A stretch of DNA of 64,000 nucleotides, taken from the NCBI RefSeq assembly GCF_030269685.1, contig NZ_BSTT01000004.1, positions 248,001 through 312,000 on the forward strand. Direction: 5' to 3'. Numbering within the stretch: position 1 is the first letter of the stretch; every line of letters begins with the position of its first letter. A model generated the notes under the pieces. The model saw only the letters and a program-made list of their open reading frames with translations, did not search any database and was not told the origin of the DNA. Both the position numbers and the translations under genes were made by a program. This document shows positions 31,979 to 39,849 of the stretch, in pieces. This DNA is from Actinomycetospora sp. NBRC 106378 (GTDB lineage Bacteria; Actinomycetota; Actinomycetes; Mycobacteriales; Pseudonocardiaceae).

Positions 31979-32041
31979 CTAGCAGCGCTAGCAAAATGCC
32001 GGCGCCTGGTCTAGCGTGGCTCCTGGAGCTAGCGATGCTAG
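31979..32041. promoter_or_regulatory. Promoter with repeated CTAGC-N3-GCTAG operators before DUF4267 gene
   Basis: Two perfect copies of CTAGC-N3-GCTAG (31979-31991 and 32029-32041) are centred 50 bp apart. A degenerate copy (32011-32023) overlaps a TAGCGT -10-like box at 32012-32017. The downstream copy overlaps the ribosome binding site. This is the layout of a cooperatively bound repressor; no regulator gene is adjacent. Confidence 0.7.
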
Positions 32042-32049
32042 GAGACGTG

Positions 32050-32451
32050 ATGACCACGCTACGACAGACCTCCGGCCCCTCCCGGGCCCACCGTGCCGGC
32101 CTCCTCGGACTCGGCGCGGCCGCGGTCGCGATCATCCCGATCGGGGTGCGCTTCCTCGTCGCCCCCGACGCGGCCCAGACCGGCTACGGGCTCCCGACGA
32201 CGGCGGACAACCCGTACGGCCCCCCCAAGGGGATCCGCGACATCGCGACCGGACTCATGACGCTCGCCGTCCTCGCCCGGGGCGACGGTCGGCTCGCCGG
32301 CCAGGTCGGGCTCGCGGCGGCCACCATCCCGCTCGGCGACATGGTCGTGGTGCTGCGCGGTGGCGGGCGGCCCCGGGACGCGTTCGGCATCCACGGCGCC
32401 ACCTGCCTCGTCATGGCCGCGTCCGCCGCCGGCCTGCTCGTGACCCGCTGA
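32050..32451 (+). CDS. DUF4267 membrane protein
   Basis: This 133-aa protein has about four hydrophobic helices (GLLGLGAAAVAIIPIGVRFL; LMTLAVLARG; HGATCLVMAASAAGLLV). The conserved segment DNPYGPPKGIRDIATGL is characteristic of DUF4267, a family of unknown function often found next to or controlled by TetR repressors. ATG 32050 has TAGGAGAC upstream, within the second operator copy. A perfect hairpin terminator follows the stop. Confidence 0.85.
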   Translation: MTTLRQTSGPSRAHRAGLLGLGAAAVAIIPIGVRFLVAPDAAQTGYGLPTTADNPYGPPKGIRDIATGLMTLAVLARGDGRLAGQVGLAAATIPLGDMVVVLRGGGRPRDAFGIHGATCLVMAASAAGLLVTR

Positions 32452-32468
32452 GCGGGACGAAACTCCGT

Positions 32469-32488
32469 CGCGCCCCACACGGGGCGCG
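32469..32488 (+). terminator. Terminator after DUF4267 gene
   Basis: CGCGCCCC-ACAC-GGGGCGCG is a perfect 8-bp stem with a 4-nt loop, located 18 nt after the DUF4267 stop. Confidence 0.7.
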
Positions 32489-32502
32489 CCCACCCTGGGG
32501 GC

Positions 32503-33408
32503 ATGGACGCACCCGAGGACGACCCGATCCGGGCGCGCCGCCACGCGCTCCGTGTCGCGGCCGCCCTCCGACGCGACACCGGCGACGTGGCCGCCCGCGT
32601 CGACACCGCCGCCCGTCTGCTGGCGCGCTGGACGACCGACGCGAACGTGCGGGCGGCCCTGCGGCCGGTGTTCGCGGCCGCGGTGCCGCACCAGCGCGCG
32701 CTGATCGCCCTCGGGGACATCGACGCCTGGCAGCGGGACGGTCGGATCGCCCTCGCGTGGTGGGAGGCGGCGGCCCGCGGACCGGACGCGGCCCTGGCGG
32801 GCGCGGCGGCCTCGCGGGCCGGGCGCGCGCACCTGCGGGGCGGCCGGCGTGGGACGGCCGCACCCCTCCTGCGCCAGGGCGCGGAGGCGGGCTGCCCGGA
32901 GGCGGCGGAGGCGCTGCGGCGAGGCGACCGGGAGCGGGCCCAGGAGGCCGCGGCCCGTCGGGACGAGCGCCGCCTCGCCCTCGCGGAACGCCACCTCGGC
33001 GCGGACGACACCGCGAGGGCGCGGGAGGCCCTCCGCCGGCTCGAGCGCCCCGACCACCGGCCGGGCGGGCCGAACCTCACGGGCTGGGAGCACGGGGTCC
33101 GGGGCGAGCTCGCCTTCCGCCGGGGGGAGCTGGAGGAGGCGGCGGACCGGTTCGCGGCCGCCTCCGACGCACCCGGGGCCCGTCCGCGGCGGTACCGGCT
33201 GCGCCTCGCCCAGATCGCGATCGCGCGGGGCGACGCGGCCGGGGCCTACGCGGAGACGCTCCCGCTCACCGACGCCGACGACGAGGTCGGGGAGCAGGCG
33301 TGGGTGCTGATCGCGCTGCACGGCGACCTGATCGCCGCCGGCATGCCGATCGCGCGGCTCTGCACCTGCTGCTGCGACTGCTGCTGTGATTGCGACGACG
33401 AGGATTGA
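32503..33408 (+). CDS. TPR-like repeat protein with a poly-Cys/Asp C-terminal tail
   Basis: This 301-aa protein is Arg/Ala-rich and helical, with degenerate TPR-like spacing (IALAWWEAAARGPDAALAG; GTAAPLLRQGAEAGCPEAAE; ELAFRRGELEEAADRFAAAS). It ends in LCTCCCDCCCDCDDED: eight Cys in eleven residues followed by acidic residues. That tail is exceptional for a protein with only one other Cys, and suggests metal binding or a modification site. ATG 32503 follows CACCCTGGGGGC. It stands alone between the DUF4267 gene and the ole promoter. No function is recognised. Confidence 0.8.
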   Translation: MDAPEDDPIRARRHALRVAAALRRDTGDVAARVDTAARLLARWTTDANVRAALRPVFAAAVPHQRALIALGDIDAWQRDGRIALAWWEAAARGPDAALAGAAASRAGRAHLRGGRRGTAAPLLRQGAEAGCPEAAEALRRGDRERAQEAAARRDERRLALAERHLGADDTARAREALRRLERPDHRPGGPNLTGWEHGVRGELAFRRGELEEAADRFAAASDAPGARPRRYRLRLAQIAIARGDAAGAYAETLPLTDADDEVGEQAWVLIALHGDLIAAGMPIARLCTCCCDCCCDCDDED

Positions 33409-33519
33409 TGAGAACATCGCATCGGACCCGTCGTCGTACTCCGCAGTAGTGCCGTACGGTGCGCCGCTGCCGATTCCCCGAGCGGCGGCCACCGTTCGGC
33501 CCAGGGAATCGCACGAATC

Positions 33520-33561
33520 TTCCCGTTACCGCGCGTTGCTTATGATTCGCGGTAACGGGAA
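33520..33561. promoter_or_regulatory. ole operon promoter/operator, 14-bp inverted repeat around -10
   Basis: TTCCCGTTACCGCG (33520-33533) and its exact complement CGCGGTAACGGGAA (33548-33561) flank a 14-nt spacer that contains TATGAT (33541-33546), a near-consensus -10. A repressor bound to both arms would cover the promoter. The start would be near 33553, leaving about 84 nt of leader before oleA. Confidence 0.7.
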
Positions 33562-33636
33562 CGTCCGGTAAGGGACACGGGGTGTCCCGAACACCTCTCA
33601 TGGCGTCGTCACGAGAAAACCCGCACTCTCGGATTC

Positions 33637-34659
33637 ATGAGAGCGGCACAGCGCTACGACGACGTGGTGATCACGGGGCTGGCGCACGTCGACGCGCCGC
33701 ACGTGGTCACCTCCACCGACCTCGAGGACCGGCTCGCCGGCACCCTCGCCAAGCTTCGCATCACCCCCGGCCTGCTCGAGAAGCTGTCCGGCATCGCCGA
33801 GCGCCGGGTGTGGGACGACGGGACGATGCCCAGCGAGGTGGCCGCCCGCGCCGGGGAGAAGGCCCTCGCCGACAGCGGCGTGAGCCGCGACGACATCGGC
33901 ATCCTGATCAACACCTCGGTGTCCCGCGACCACCTCGAGCCGAGCACCGCGAGCATCGTGCACGGCCGGATGGAATTGTCGCCGGAGGCGGGGAACTTCG
34001 ATCTCGGGAATGCGTGCCTGGGATTCCTCAACGGCATGAACGTGGTCTCGACGATGATCGAGGCGGGCGAGATCGACCACGGACTCGTCGTGGCGGGCGA
34101 GACGAGTCGATTCGCGATGGAATCGACGATCGCGCGGCTCGCGGGCGACGACGCCACCCGGAAGATGTTCCACCAGCAGTTCGCCACGCTGACCGTCGGT
34201 TCCGGCGCGGTCGCGATGGTGCTCTCCCGGGGCACGCAGGGGCACCGCTACCTCGGCGGCCTCGGCCGGGCCAGCACGATGGGCAACTCCGAGCTCTGCG
34301 TCGGGCAGGCCGACGAGATGCGCACCGACTCCTCGGGGCTGCTCAGCGCCGGGATGGAACTCGCCGGGCGGGCGTGGAAGGACGCGGTCTCGGCCTTCGA
34401 CTGGGACACCGACTCCTACGACGTCTACTGCCTGCACCAGGTCTCGAAGGTGCACACCCGCGCGGTCGCCGACCAGCTCGGCCTCGACATCGCCCGCTTC
34501 CCCTCGCAGTTCCCCCGCTTCGGCAACATCGGGCCGGCCGGGGTACCGACGGTGCTGTCGAAGGCGGTCGAGGACGGCACCGTCACCGACGGCTCGCGCG
34601 TGATGCTCATGGGCGTCGGCAGCGGGATCAACGCCGCGGCGGCCGAGGTCGTCTGGTGA
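33637..34659 (+). CDS. oleA: OleA: head-to-head acyl-CoA condensing thiolase
   Basis: This 340-aa thiolase-fold enzyme condenses two fatty acyl-CoAs to a beta-keto acid, the first step of long-chain olefin synthesis. The Cys-His-Asn triad is present: Cys in LGNACLGFLNG, His in CLHQVSKVH, Asn in FGNIGPAGVPT. The length fits OleA and KAS III alike; the three downstream ole genes decide for OleA. The ATG at 33637 is preceded by a 75-nt leader from the putative operator promoter. Its stop overlaps the oleB GTG. Confidence 0.9.
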   Translation: MRAAQRYDDVVITGLAHVDAPHVVTSTDLEDRLAGTLAKLRITPGLLEKLSGIAERRVWDDGTMPSEVAARAGEKALADSGVSRDDIGILINTSVSRDHLEPSTASIVHGRMELSPEAGNFDLGNACLGFLNGMNVVSTMIEAGEIDHGLVVAGETSRFAMESTIARLAGDDATRKMFHQQFATLTVGSGAVAMVLSRGTQGHRYLGGLGRASTMGNSELCVGQADEMRTDSSGLLSAGMELAGRAWKDAVSAFDWDTDSYDVYCLHQVSKVHTRAVADQLGLDIARFPSQFPRFGNIGPAGVPTVLSKAVEDGTVTDGSRVMLMGVGSGINAAAAEVVW

Positions 34660-35537
34660 CGGCCGTCGACTTCGCCCTCGCGTCGAGGACGGTCGAGATC
34701 GGCGGCCACACGATGGCCTACGTCGACGAGGGCGCCGGCACCCCGGTGCTGCACGTCCACGGCAACCCGACCTGGTCGTTCTACTTCCGCTCGCTGCTCT
34801 CCACCCTCCCCGACGACGGGTTCCGCGCGATCGCGCCCGACCACATCGGCATGGGCCGCTCCGCCAAGCCCGGCCGCGACGCGTACCCGCACACCCTCGC
34901 CCGCCGGGTCGCCGACCTGACGGCGTTCGTCGAGCACCTCGACCTCGACGAGCCCCTGCACCTCGTCGTCCACGACTGGGGCGGCCCCATCGGCCTGTCC
35001 TGGGCCGCCGAGCACCTCGACCGGGTCGACCGGATCGTCATCCTCAACAGCGCGGCCTTCCCGCTGCCCGCCGACAAGCGCATCCCGTGGACGCTGCAGG
35101 TCGCGCGCCTCCCCGTCGTCGGGGACGTGCTCGTCCGGCGCTTCAACGCGTTCTCCCTCGGCGCGCTCGCCCTCGGGAGCGGCCGCCCCTTGCTCGGCCC
35201 GGAGGCCCGTCGCGGGCTGCTCGCCCCGTACGACTCCCCGGAGCACCGCGTCGCCGTCCACGCCTTCGTCCAGGACATCCCGACCGGGCCCGACGACCCG
35301 GCCCACCCCGTCCTCGTCCGGCTCGCGGAGAGGCTGCCCGAGCTCGACACGCACCCGGTCCAGGTGCACTGGGGGATGAAGGACCCGGTCTTCGACGAGA
35401 CGATCCTGCGCCACCTCGTGGCGCACCTGCCGCACGCCGCGGTGCACCGCTACCCGGCCGCCGGGCACTACGTCCTCGAGGACGCCGCCGACCGGATCGT
35501 GCCCCGCGTCCGCACCTTCCTGACGGCGGGCCGGTGA
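34656..35537 (+). CDS. oleB: OleB: alpha/beta hydrolase, beta-lactone decarboxylase
   Basis: This 293-aa alpha/beta hydrolase is related to haloalkane dehalogenases. The nucleophile Asp sits in VVHDWGGPIG and the oxyanion/halide-side HGNPTWSFYFR is conserved. The acid is probably in the HWGMKDPVFDE region and the His in AAGHYVLED. In ole pathways OleB removes CO2 from the beta-lactone to release the cis-olefin. GTG 34656 overlaps the oleA stop and its own stop overlaps the oleC GTG. Confidence 0.9.
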   Translation: MTAVDFALASRTVEIGGHTMAYVDEGAGTPVLHVHGNPTWSFYFRSLLSTLPDDGFRAIAPDHIGMGRSAKPGRDAYPHTLARRVADLTAFVEHLDLDEPLHLVVHDWGGPIGLSWAAEHLDRVDRIVILNSAAFPLPADKRIPWTLQVARLPVVGDVLVRRFNAFSLGALALGSGRPLLGPEARRGLLAPYDSPEHRVAVHAFVQDIPTGPDDPAHPVLVRLAERLPELDTHPVQVHWGMKDPVFDETILRHLVAHLPHAAVHRYPAAGHYVLEDAADRIVPRVRTFLTAGR

Positions 35538-37135
35538 CGCCCACGCTCGACGGCATGCTCGCCGAGCACGCCGTCGCCCGCTCCGACGCGGCCGCCCTGG
35601 TCCTGCCGGCGCCCCTCGGTCGCACGCGGACCATCACCTTCGGGGCCCTGCAGCGCCGCGTCGCGGACGCCGCGGCGGGCCTGCTCGCCGCCGGGATCGG
35701 GCCGGGCACGCGCACGGCGCTGCTCGTACCCCCGACCGCCGACTTCTTCGTCGTCGCCTACGCGCTCCTGCGCGTGCGGGCCGTCCCCGTCGTCGTGGAC
35801 CCGGGCATCGGCCTGGACCGTGTCCGCTCCTGCCTCGGCGAGGCCGCGCCCGAGGCCTTCGTCGGGATCGCGAAGGCGCACCTCGCGCGGCGCGGGCTGC
35901 GGTGGTGCCCGTCCGCCCGGATCGCGGTGACGGCCGGCCCCGTTCCCGTGCCCGGCACGCACTCGCTGCGCCGCCTCGAACGCGCGGGGTCCCGACGCCG
36001 GGCCCTCCCGCCGCTCCCGCGGCCGGAGGGCGTGCCCGCGGCGATCCTGTTCACCAGCGGCAGCACCGGCCCGCCCAAGGGCGTCGAGCACCACGAGGAC
36101 GGGCTGCTCGCGCAGGCGCGCCTCGTCCGCGACCTCTACGGGCTGGGTCCCGGCGACGTCAGCCTCGCGACCTTCCCGCCGTTCGCCCTGTTCGGACCGG
36201 CCCTCGGCATGACGACGGTGGTGCCGCGGATGGACCCGACGAAGCCGGCGAAGGTCGTCCCGTCGCGGCTGGTGCGTGCCGCGAACCGGACCGGCGCGAC
36301 CGTCATGTTCGGCTCGCCCGCCGTCCTCGACCGGCTCGGCCGCGGCGTCCCCGCCGACACCCACCTGCCCACGCTCCGCCAGGTCATCTCGGCGGGCGCA
36401 CCGGTGCCGCGCGACGTCCAGCGGCGGGTGCTGGCCCTGCTCCCGGACGGCGCGCAGGTGCACACCCCGTACGGCGCCACGGAGGCGCTTCCGGTGGCGA
36501 CGATCGGCAGCCACGAGCTCCTCGAGCTGCCCGACGACGGCATCTGCGTCGGCCGCGCCGTGCCCGGCGTCGACGTCGCCCTGATGCGCCCGACCGAGGG
36601 GCCGGTCACGCGGCTCGAGCCGTCGATGCTGGTCGGACACGGTGAGGTGGGCGAGGTGGTCGTGCGCGGCCCCGTCGTCAGCCCCGCCTACGCCGAGCGG
36701 CCCGAGGCCACCGCGGCCGCCAAGGTCTCCTGGGACGGTCGCCTCGCGCACCGCACCGGCGACCTCGCCTCGCTCGACGACGCCGGCCGGCTCTGGTTCG
36801 CGGGCCGGGTCGCGCACGTGGTGCACACCGCCGACGGCCCGCTGTACAGCGTGCCGTGCGAGGAGGTGCTGAACCGCCATCCGGCGGTGCGGCGCACGGC
36901 CCTCGTCGGGATCGGGCCGTCGGCGGACCGCACGCCGGTGGCCGTGGTCGAGATGGTGGCTGGCGCGCGGCTGGGCTCCTCGCTCGACGACCTGCGCGCG
37001 CTCGCCGCGTCGGACCCGCGGACGAAGCCGATCGAGACGTTCCTCGAGCACCGGGCGCTCCCCGTGGACCCGCGGCACAACTCGAAGATCGACCGCGAGG
37101 CACTGGGGCACTGGGCGGCGGGGGAGCTGTCGTGA
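35534..37135 (+). CDS. oleC: OleC: AMP-dependent beta-lactone synthetase
   Basis: This 533-aa ANL-superfamily enzyme has the P-loop AILFTSGSTGPPKGVEH, motif A5 TPYGATEALPVA, and the later HRTGDLASLDDAGRLWFAGR. Downstream of OleA/OleB and upstream of OleD it is expected to form the beta-lactone from the beta-hydroxy acid, using ATP and releasing AMP and PPi. PKIDREAL-type C-terminal Lys motif is seen as NSKIDREAL. GTG 35534 overlaps the oleB stop. Order and spacing indicate one transcript. Confidence 0.9.
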   Translation: MTPTLDGMLAEHAVARSDAAALVLPAPLGRTRTITFGALQRRVADAAAGLLAAGIGPGTRTALLVPPTADFFVVAYALLRVRAVPVVVDPGIGLDRVRSCLGEAAPEAFVGIAKAHLARRGLRWCPSARIAVTAGPVPVPGTHSLRRLERAGSRRRALPPLPRPEGVPAAILFTSGSTGPPKGVEHHEDGLLAQARLVRDLYGLGPGDVSLATFPPFALFGPALGMTTVVPRMDPTKPAKVVPSRLVRAANRTGATVMFGSPAVLDRLGRGVPADTHLPTLRQVISAGAPVPRDVQRRVLALLPDGAQVHTPYGATEALPVATIGSHELLELPDDGICVGRAVPGVDVALMRPTEGPVTRLEPSMLVGHGEVGEVVVRGPVVSPAYAERPEATAAAKVSWDGRLAHRTGDLASLDDAGRLWFAGRVAHVVHTADGPLYSVPCEEVLNRHPAVRRTALVGIGPSADRTPVAVVEMVAGARLGSSLDDLRALAASDPRTKPIETFLEHRALPVDPRHNSKIDREALGHWAAGELS

Positions 37136-38136
37136 GGGCCCTCGTGACCGGGGGCGGGGGGTTCCTCGGCGGCGCCGTCGTCGACGCCCTGCTCGCGCGC
37201 GGTGACGACGTGACCAGCGTGGCCCGCGGGGACTACCCGGCATTGCGGGCCCGCGGGGTCGCGACGATTCGGGGCGACCTGGCCGACCCCGCCGTCGCCC
37301 GGTCCGCCGTCGAGGACGTCGACGTGGTCTTCCACGTCGCCGCCCGCGCCGGCATCTCGGGCTCCGCCGCGCTCTTCCGCCGCAGCAACGTCGACGCGAC
37401 CCGCTGCCTGCTCGACGCGTGCCGAACGGCGGGGGTGGGCCGGTTCGTCTTCACCAGCACCCCGAGCGTGGTGCACGGCGGCGACGACATCCGCGGCGGC
37501 GACGAGTCGCTGCCCTACGCCACGCACTTCGACTCCCCGTACCCGGAGACGAAGGCCGAGGCCGAGCGGCTGGTGCTGGCGGCGAACTCCCCGTCGTTGG
37601 CGATCGTCGCGCTGCGCCCCCACCTCGTGTGGGGCCCGGGCGACACCCAGCTCGTCCCGCGCATCCTGGAGCGGGCCCGTTCGGGACGGTTGCGGCTGGT
37701 CGGGGACGGTTCCGCGGTCATCGACACCACCTACGTCGACGACGCCGCCCAGGCCCACCTCGACGCCGCCGACCGGCTCGCCCCCGGGGCTCCCTGCGCC
37801 GGGCGGCCGTACTTCATCACCTCCGGCGACCCGCGGCCGGTGCGCGACCTGGTGAACGGGATCGTGACGGCGGGCGGGCTGGAGCCGATCTCGGCGACCG
37901 TCCCGCTGCCCGTGGCGGTCGCAGCGGGCGCCGTGGTGGAGACGGTGTGGAAGGGGCTCGAGCGGTTCGCGTCGGTGGGCGACCCGCCCATGACCCGGTT
38001 CCTCGCCCGCCAGCTCGCCACCGACCACTGGTTCGACATCTCCGCCGCGAAGCGGGACCTGGGGTACGCGCCGCAGGTCCCGCTCGACGAGGGGTTCGCG
38101 CGGTTGGGGTGTGCGCTGCGCGCAGGTGAGCACTAA
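37132..38136 (+). CDS. oleD: OleD: NAD(P)-dependent beta-keto acid reductase
   Basis: This 334-aa extended SDR has the Rossmann motif VTGGGGFLGGAVVDAL and the catalytic SPYPETKAEAE (Tyr-x3-Lys). In the ole pathway it reduces the 2-alkyl-3-keto acid from OleA to the hydroxy acid used by OleC. GTG 37132 overlaps the oleC stop. The stop TAA overlaps the convergent esterase stop within CTAA and lies inside a 14-bp-arm hairpin (38119-38172) that probably terminates both genes. Confidence 0.9.
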   Translation: MRALVTGGGGFLGGAVVDALLARGDDVTSVARGDYPALRARGVATIRGDLADPAVARSAVEDVDVVFHVAARAGISGSAALFRRSNVDATRCLLDACRTAGVGRFVFTSTPSVVHGGDDIRGGDESLPYATHFDSPYPETKAEAERLVLAANSPSLAIVALRPHLVWGPGDTQLVPRILERARSGRLRLVGDGSAVIDTTYVDDAAQAHLDAADRLAPGAPCAGRPYFITSGDPRPVRDLVNGIVTAGGLEPISATVPLPVAVAAGAVVETVWKGLERFASVGDPPMTRFLARQLATDHWFDISAAKRDLGYAPQVPLDEGFARLGCALRAGEH

Positions 38137-38172
38137 TCCGTGTCAGAGCGCGGATTTCTGCTCACCTGCGCG
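38119..38172. repeat. Recurring hairpin element, copy 1 (oleD/esterase junction)
   Basis: CGCGCAGGTGAGCA (38119-38132) pairs with 38159-38172, with an inner AATCCG/CGGATT stem. A closely related element occurs at 58775-58820. Both stop codons of the convergent genes lie within it. Confidence 0.8.
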
Positions 38173-39251
38173 AAGCGCACCATCGCCGCGCTCGCGTCCG
38201 GGCCCGCCGGATCGGTGTACGACCCGCCGGCCCGGCCGCCCGACCAGGCGTGCCCGCTGCCGTGCACCGTCCAGTGCTCGGCCCGCACGATGCCGTCCCG
38301 GTCGGTCCAGCTCTCCCGCGTCCAGTCCCGGCCCCCGTGGCCATGCTCGACGGTGTGGGCGCACCCCGGTCGGTCGGCCAGGGCGGCCTCGACGGCGCGG
38401 GTGCCGTTGACGGCGGCCACCGTCGGGTCGTCGGACCCGTGGATCACGATCGTCGGCACGTCCGTCGCGGCGGCGCGGTACGGCGCCCCTCGCATCGCGG
38501 CGAACGCCGAGCCGACGTCCCGGGCCGACCCGGCCGGGAGGCCGGAGTGGATGCCGACCCCGGCGACGAGGTCGGGATAGGCGGCGCCCAGCACCGCCGC
38601 CATCGCCGCGCCGGCGGAGAAGCCCGCGACGAACACCCGGTCCCGGTCGACCCCGTGCGCCGCGGACACCTCGGAGATCACCGCCGCGATCAGCGCGGCC
38701 TCGCCGTGGCGCCCCTGGTGGGCCGGCTCGAACCAGTTCCAGTAGCCCATCGCGTTCGCCGACCGGGACTGCTCGGGGTAGACGACGACGAAGCCCTCCT
38801 GCTCGGCCAGGTCGTCCATCCCGGTCGCCGCCGCGAACGTCTCCGCGTCCTGCGTGCCGCCGTGCAGCATCACCATCAGCGGGGGCCGGTCCTGCGGCTG
38901 CGTGGGCACGACGAGGCGGTACGAGCGTGTCCCGCCGGCGCCCGTCACAGAGCCGCGGGAGACCCTTCCCGACGTCGGGTCCGGTCCGGTCGCGCGGGCT
39001 CCCGCGCGGAAAGCGCCCGGCATCGTCGGGACGGTTCCGCGCATCGTCGGGAACGACCCGGGCATCGTCGGGAAGACGCCGGTGGGTGCGCCTCCCGCGC
39101 CCTGCAGGACGGTCATCGCCTCGGTGAGCCGGCCGGCGCGGGTCAGGCGGGTGGCCTCGATGACGGCGGACGGCGTGGGACCCGTCGTCGGGACCGGGTG
39201 GTGTGCGGCGAGCGCCTCGACGAATCGGCGGGCGCGCTGTGTGACGGACAT
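38133..39251 (-). CDS. PHB-depolymerase-family esterase
   Basis: This 372-aa alpha/beta hydrolase has the lipase box AGFSAGAAM, oxyanion segment VMLHGGTQD, and a C-terminal His in VHGSGHAWSGG, the pattern of type 1 short-chain PHA depolymerases and feruloyl-esterase-like proteins. Residues about 55-80 carry a small repeat (FPTMPG, FPTMRG, VPTMPG). There is no obvious signal peptide, so an intracellular role is possible. ATG 39251 follows GGAGGGGAC-like bases. An RHH regulator gene lies 56 nt upstream on the same strand. Confidence 0.85.
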   Translation of the reverse strand: MSVTQRARRFVEALAAHHPVPTTGPTPSAVIEATRLTRAGRLTEAMTVLQGAGGAPTGVFPTMPGSFPTMRGTVPTMPGAFRAGARATGPDPTSGRVSRGSVTGAGGTRSYRLVVPTQPQDRPPLMVMLHGGTQDAETFAAATGMDDLAEQEGFVVVYPEQSRSANAMGYWNWFEPAHQGRHGEAALIAAVISEVSAAHGVDRDRVFVAGFSAGAAMAAVLGAAYPDLVAGVGIHSGLPAGSARDVGSAFAAMRGAPYRAAATDVPTIVIHGSDDPTVAAVNGTRAVEAALADRPGCAHTVEHGHGGRDWTRESWTDRDGIVRAEHWTVHGSGHAWSGGRAGGSYTDPAGPDASAAMVRFAQVSRNPRSDTD

Positions 39252-39307
39252 GGGGTCCCCTCGGAGGAGGTGTCGGGCGAGGGGAGGGCCCCGACGCCGC
39301 CGACGGC

Positions 39308-39700
39308 TCAGACGATCCGCGGCCCCAGGGCCGCCTTCACGGCCCGGCTCGCGCGGAACGCGCCGAGGACCTCGACCGAGGCGATGGTGGCCACCGCCAG
39401 GTCGGGTGGGACGTCCTCGGCGAGGCTCGCCAGTCCCAGCACCCGGATGTGGATCTGCTCGCCCCGGTCCTGCAGGGCCTGCAGGTCGGCGCGGGAGAAG
39501 TGCTGGGTGCCGAGCACCAACGTGCGGCGGGCCACCGTGCGGTCGAGGGCCGGACCGTTGGCGCTCAGCTGGTTGCGGATCGCGGTGCGGATGAAGTCGG
39601 TGCGGGTCGTGTAGAAGCCCTCCTGCACGAGGAGGTCGATGTGCCCGAGATCCACCAACCCGAGGTTGACGGTGATCTTCTCGTTCTTGTCCTCCCCCAC
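39308..39700 (-). CDS. Ribbon-helix-helix (CopG-like) regulator
   Basis: This 130-aa protein has the N-terminal EKITVNLGLVDLGHIDLLVQ followed by GFYTTRTDFIRTAIRNQL, a beta-strand then two helices typical of CopG/MetJ DNA-binding proteins. The C-terminal 80 residues are unrecognised and might be a dimerisation or ligand domain. GTG 39700 has GAGGGG upstream. A 16-bp palindrome 25 nt upstream (39725-39740) is a good autoregulation site. Being 56 nt before the esterase gene, it may also control that gene. Confidence 0.8.
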   Translation of the reverse strand: MGEDKNEKITVNLGLVDLGHIDLLVQEGFYTTRTDFIRTAIRNQLSANGPALDRTVARRTLVLGTQHFSRADLQALQDRGEQIHIRVLGLASLAEDVPPDLAVATIASVEVLGAFRASRAVKAALGPRIV

Positions 39701-39724
39701 GACCTGCCCCTCGTCATCCCGCCG

Positions 39725-39740
39725 CCATCCATGTGGATGG
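39725..39740. promoter_or_regulatory. Palindromic operator before RHH gene
   Basis: CCATCCATGTGGATGG is a perfect 7-bp inverted repeat with a 2-nt centre, 25 nt upstream of the RHH start. Short palindromes of this kind are typical RHH targets. Confidence 0.5.
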
Positions 39741-39778
39741 TGCCCGGCCGGGGGCGCGAGGGCAAGTGTCGATCCCCC

Positions 39779-39838
39779 GATGGCAGCAACGACGCGTTCC
39801 TGCCACGGGATGACAGCAACGACGCTTTCCTGTCGCGG
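39779..39838. repeat. Tandem 30-bp repeat downstream of SDR gene
   Basis: Two copies (39779-39808, 39809-39838) of GATGrCAGCAACGACGCk followed by TTCCTGyCrCGG. The same unit recurs at 40815-40844. Both loci end in GGAGGGGGTCA, which carries the stop codon of the neighbouring minus-strand gene. Confidence 0.8.
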
Positions 39839-39849
39839 GGCGGAGGGGG

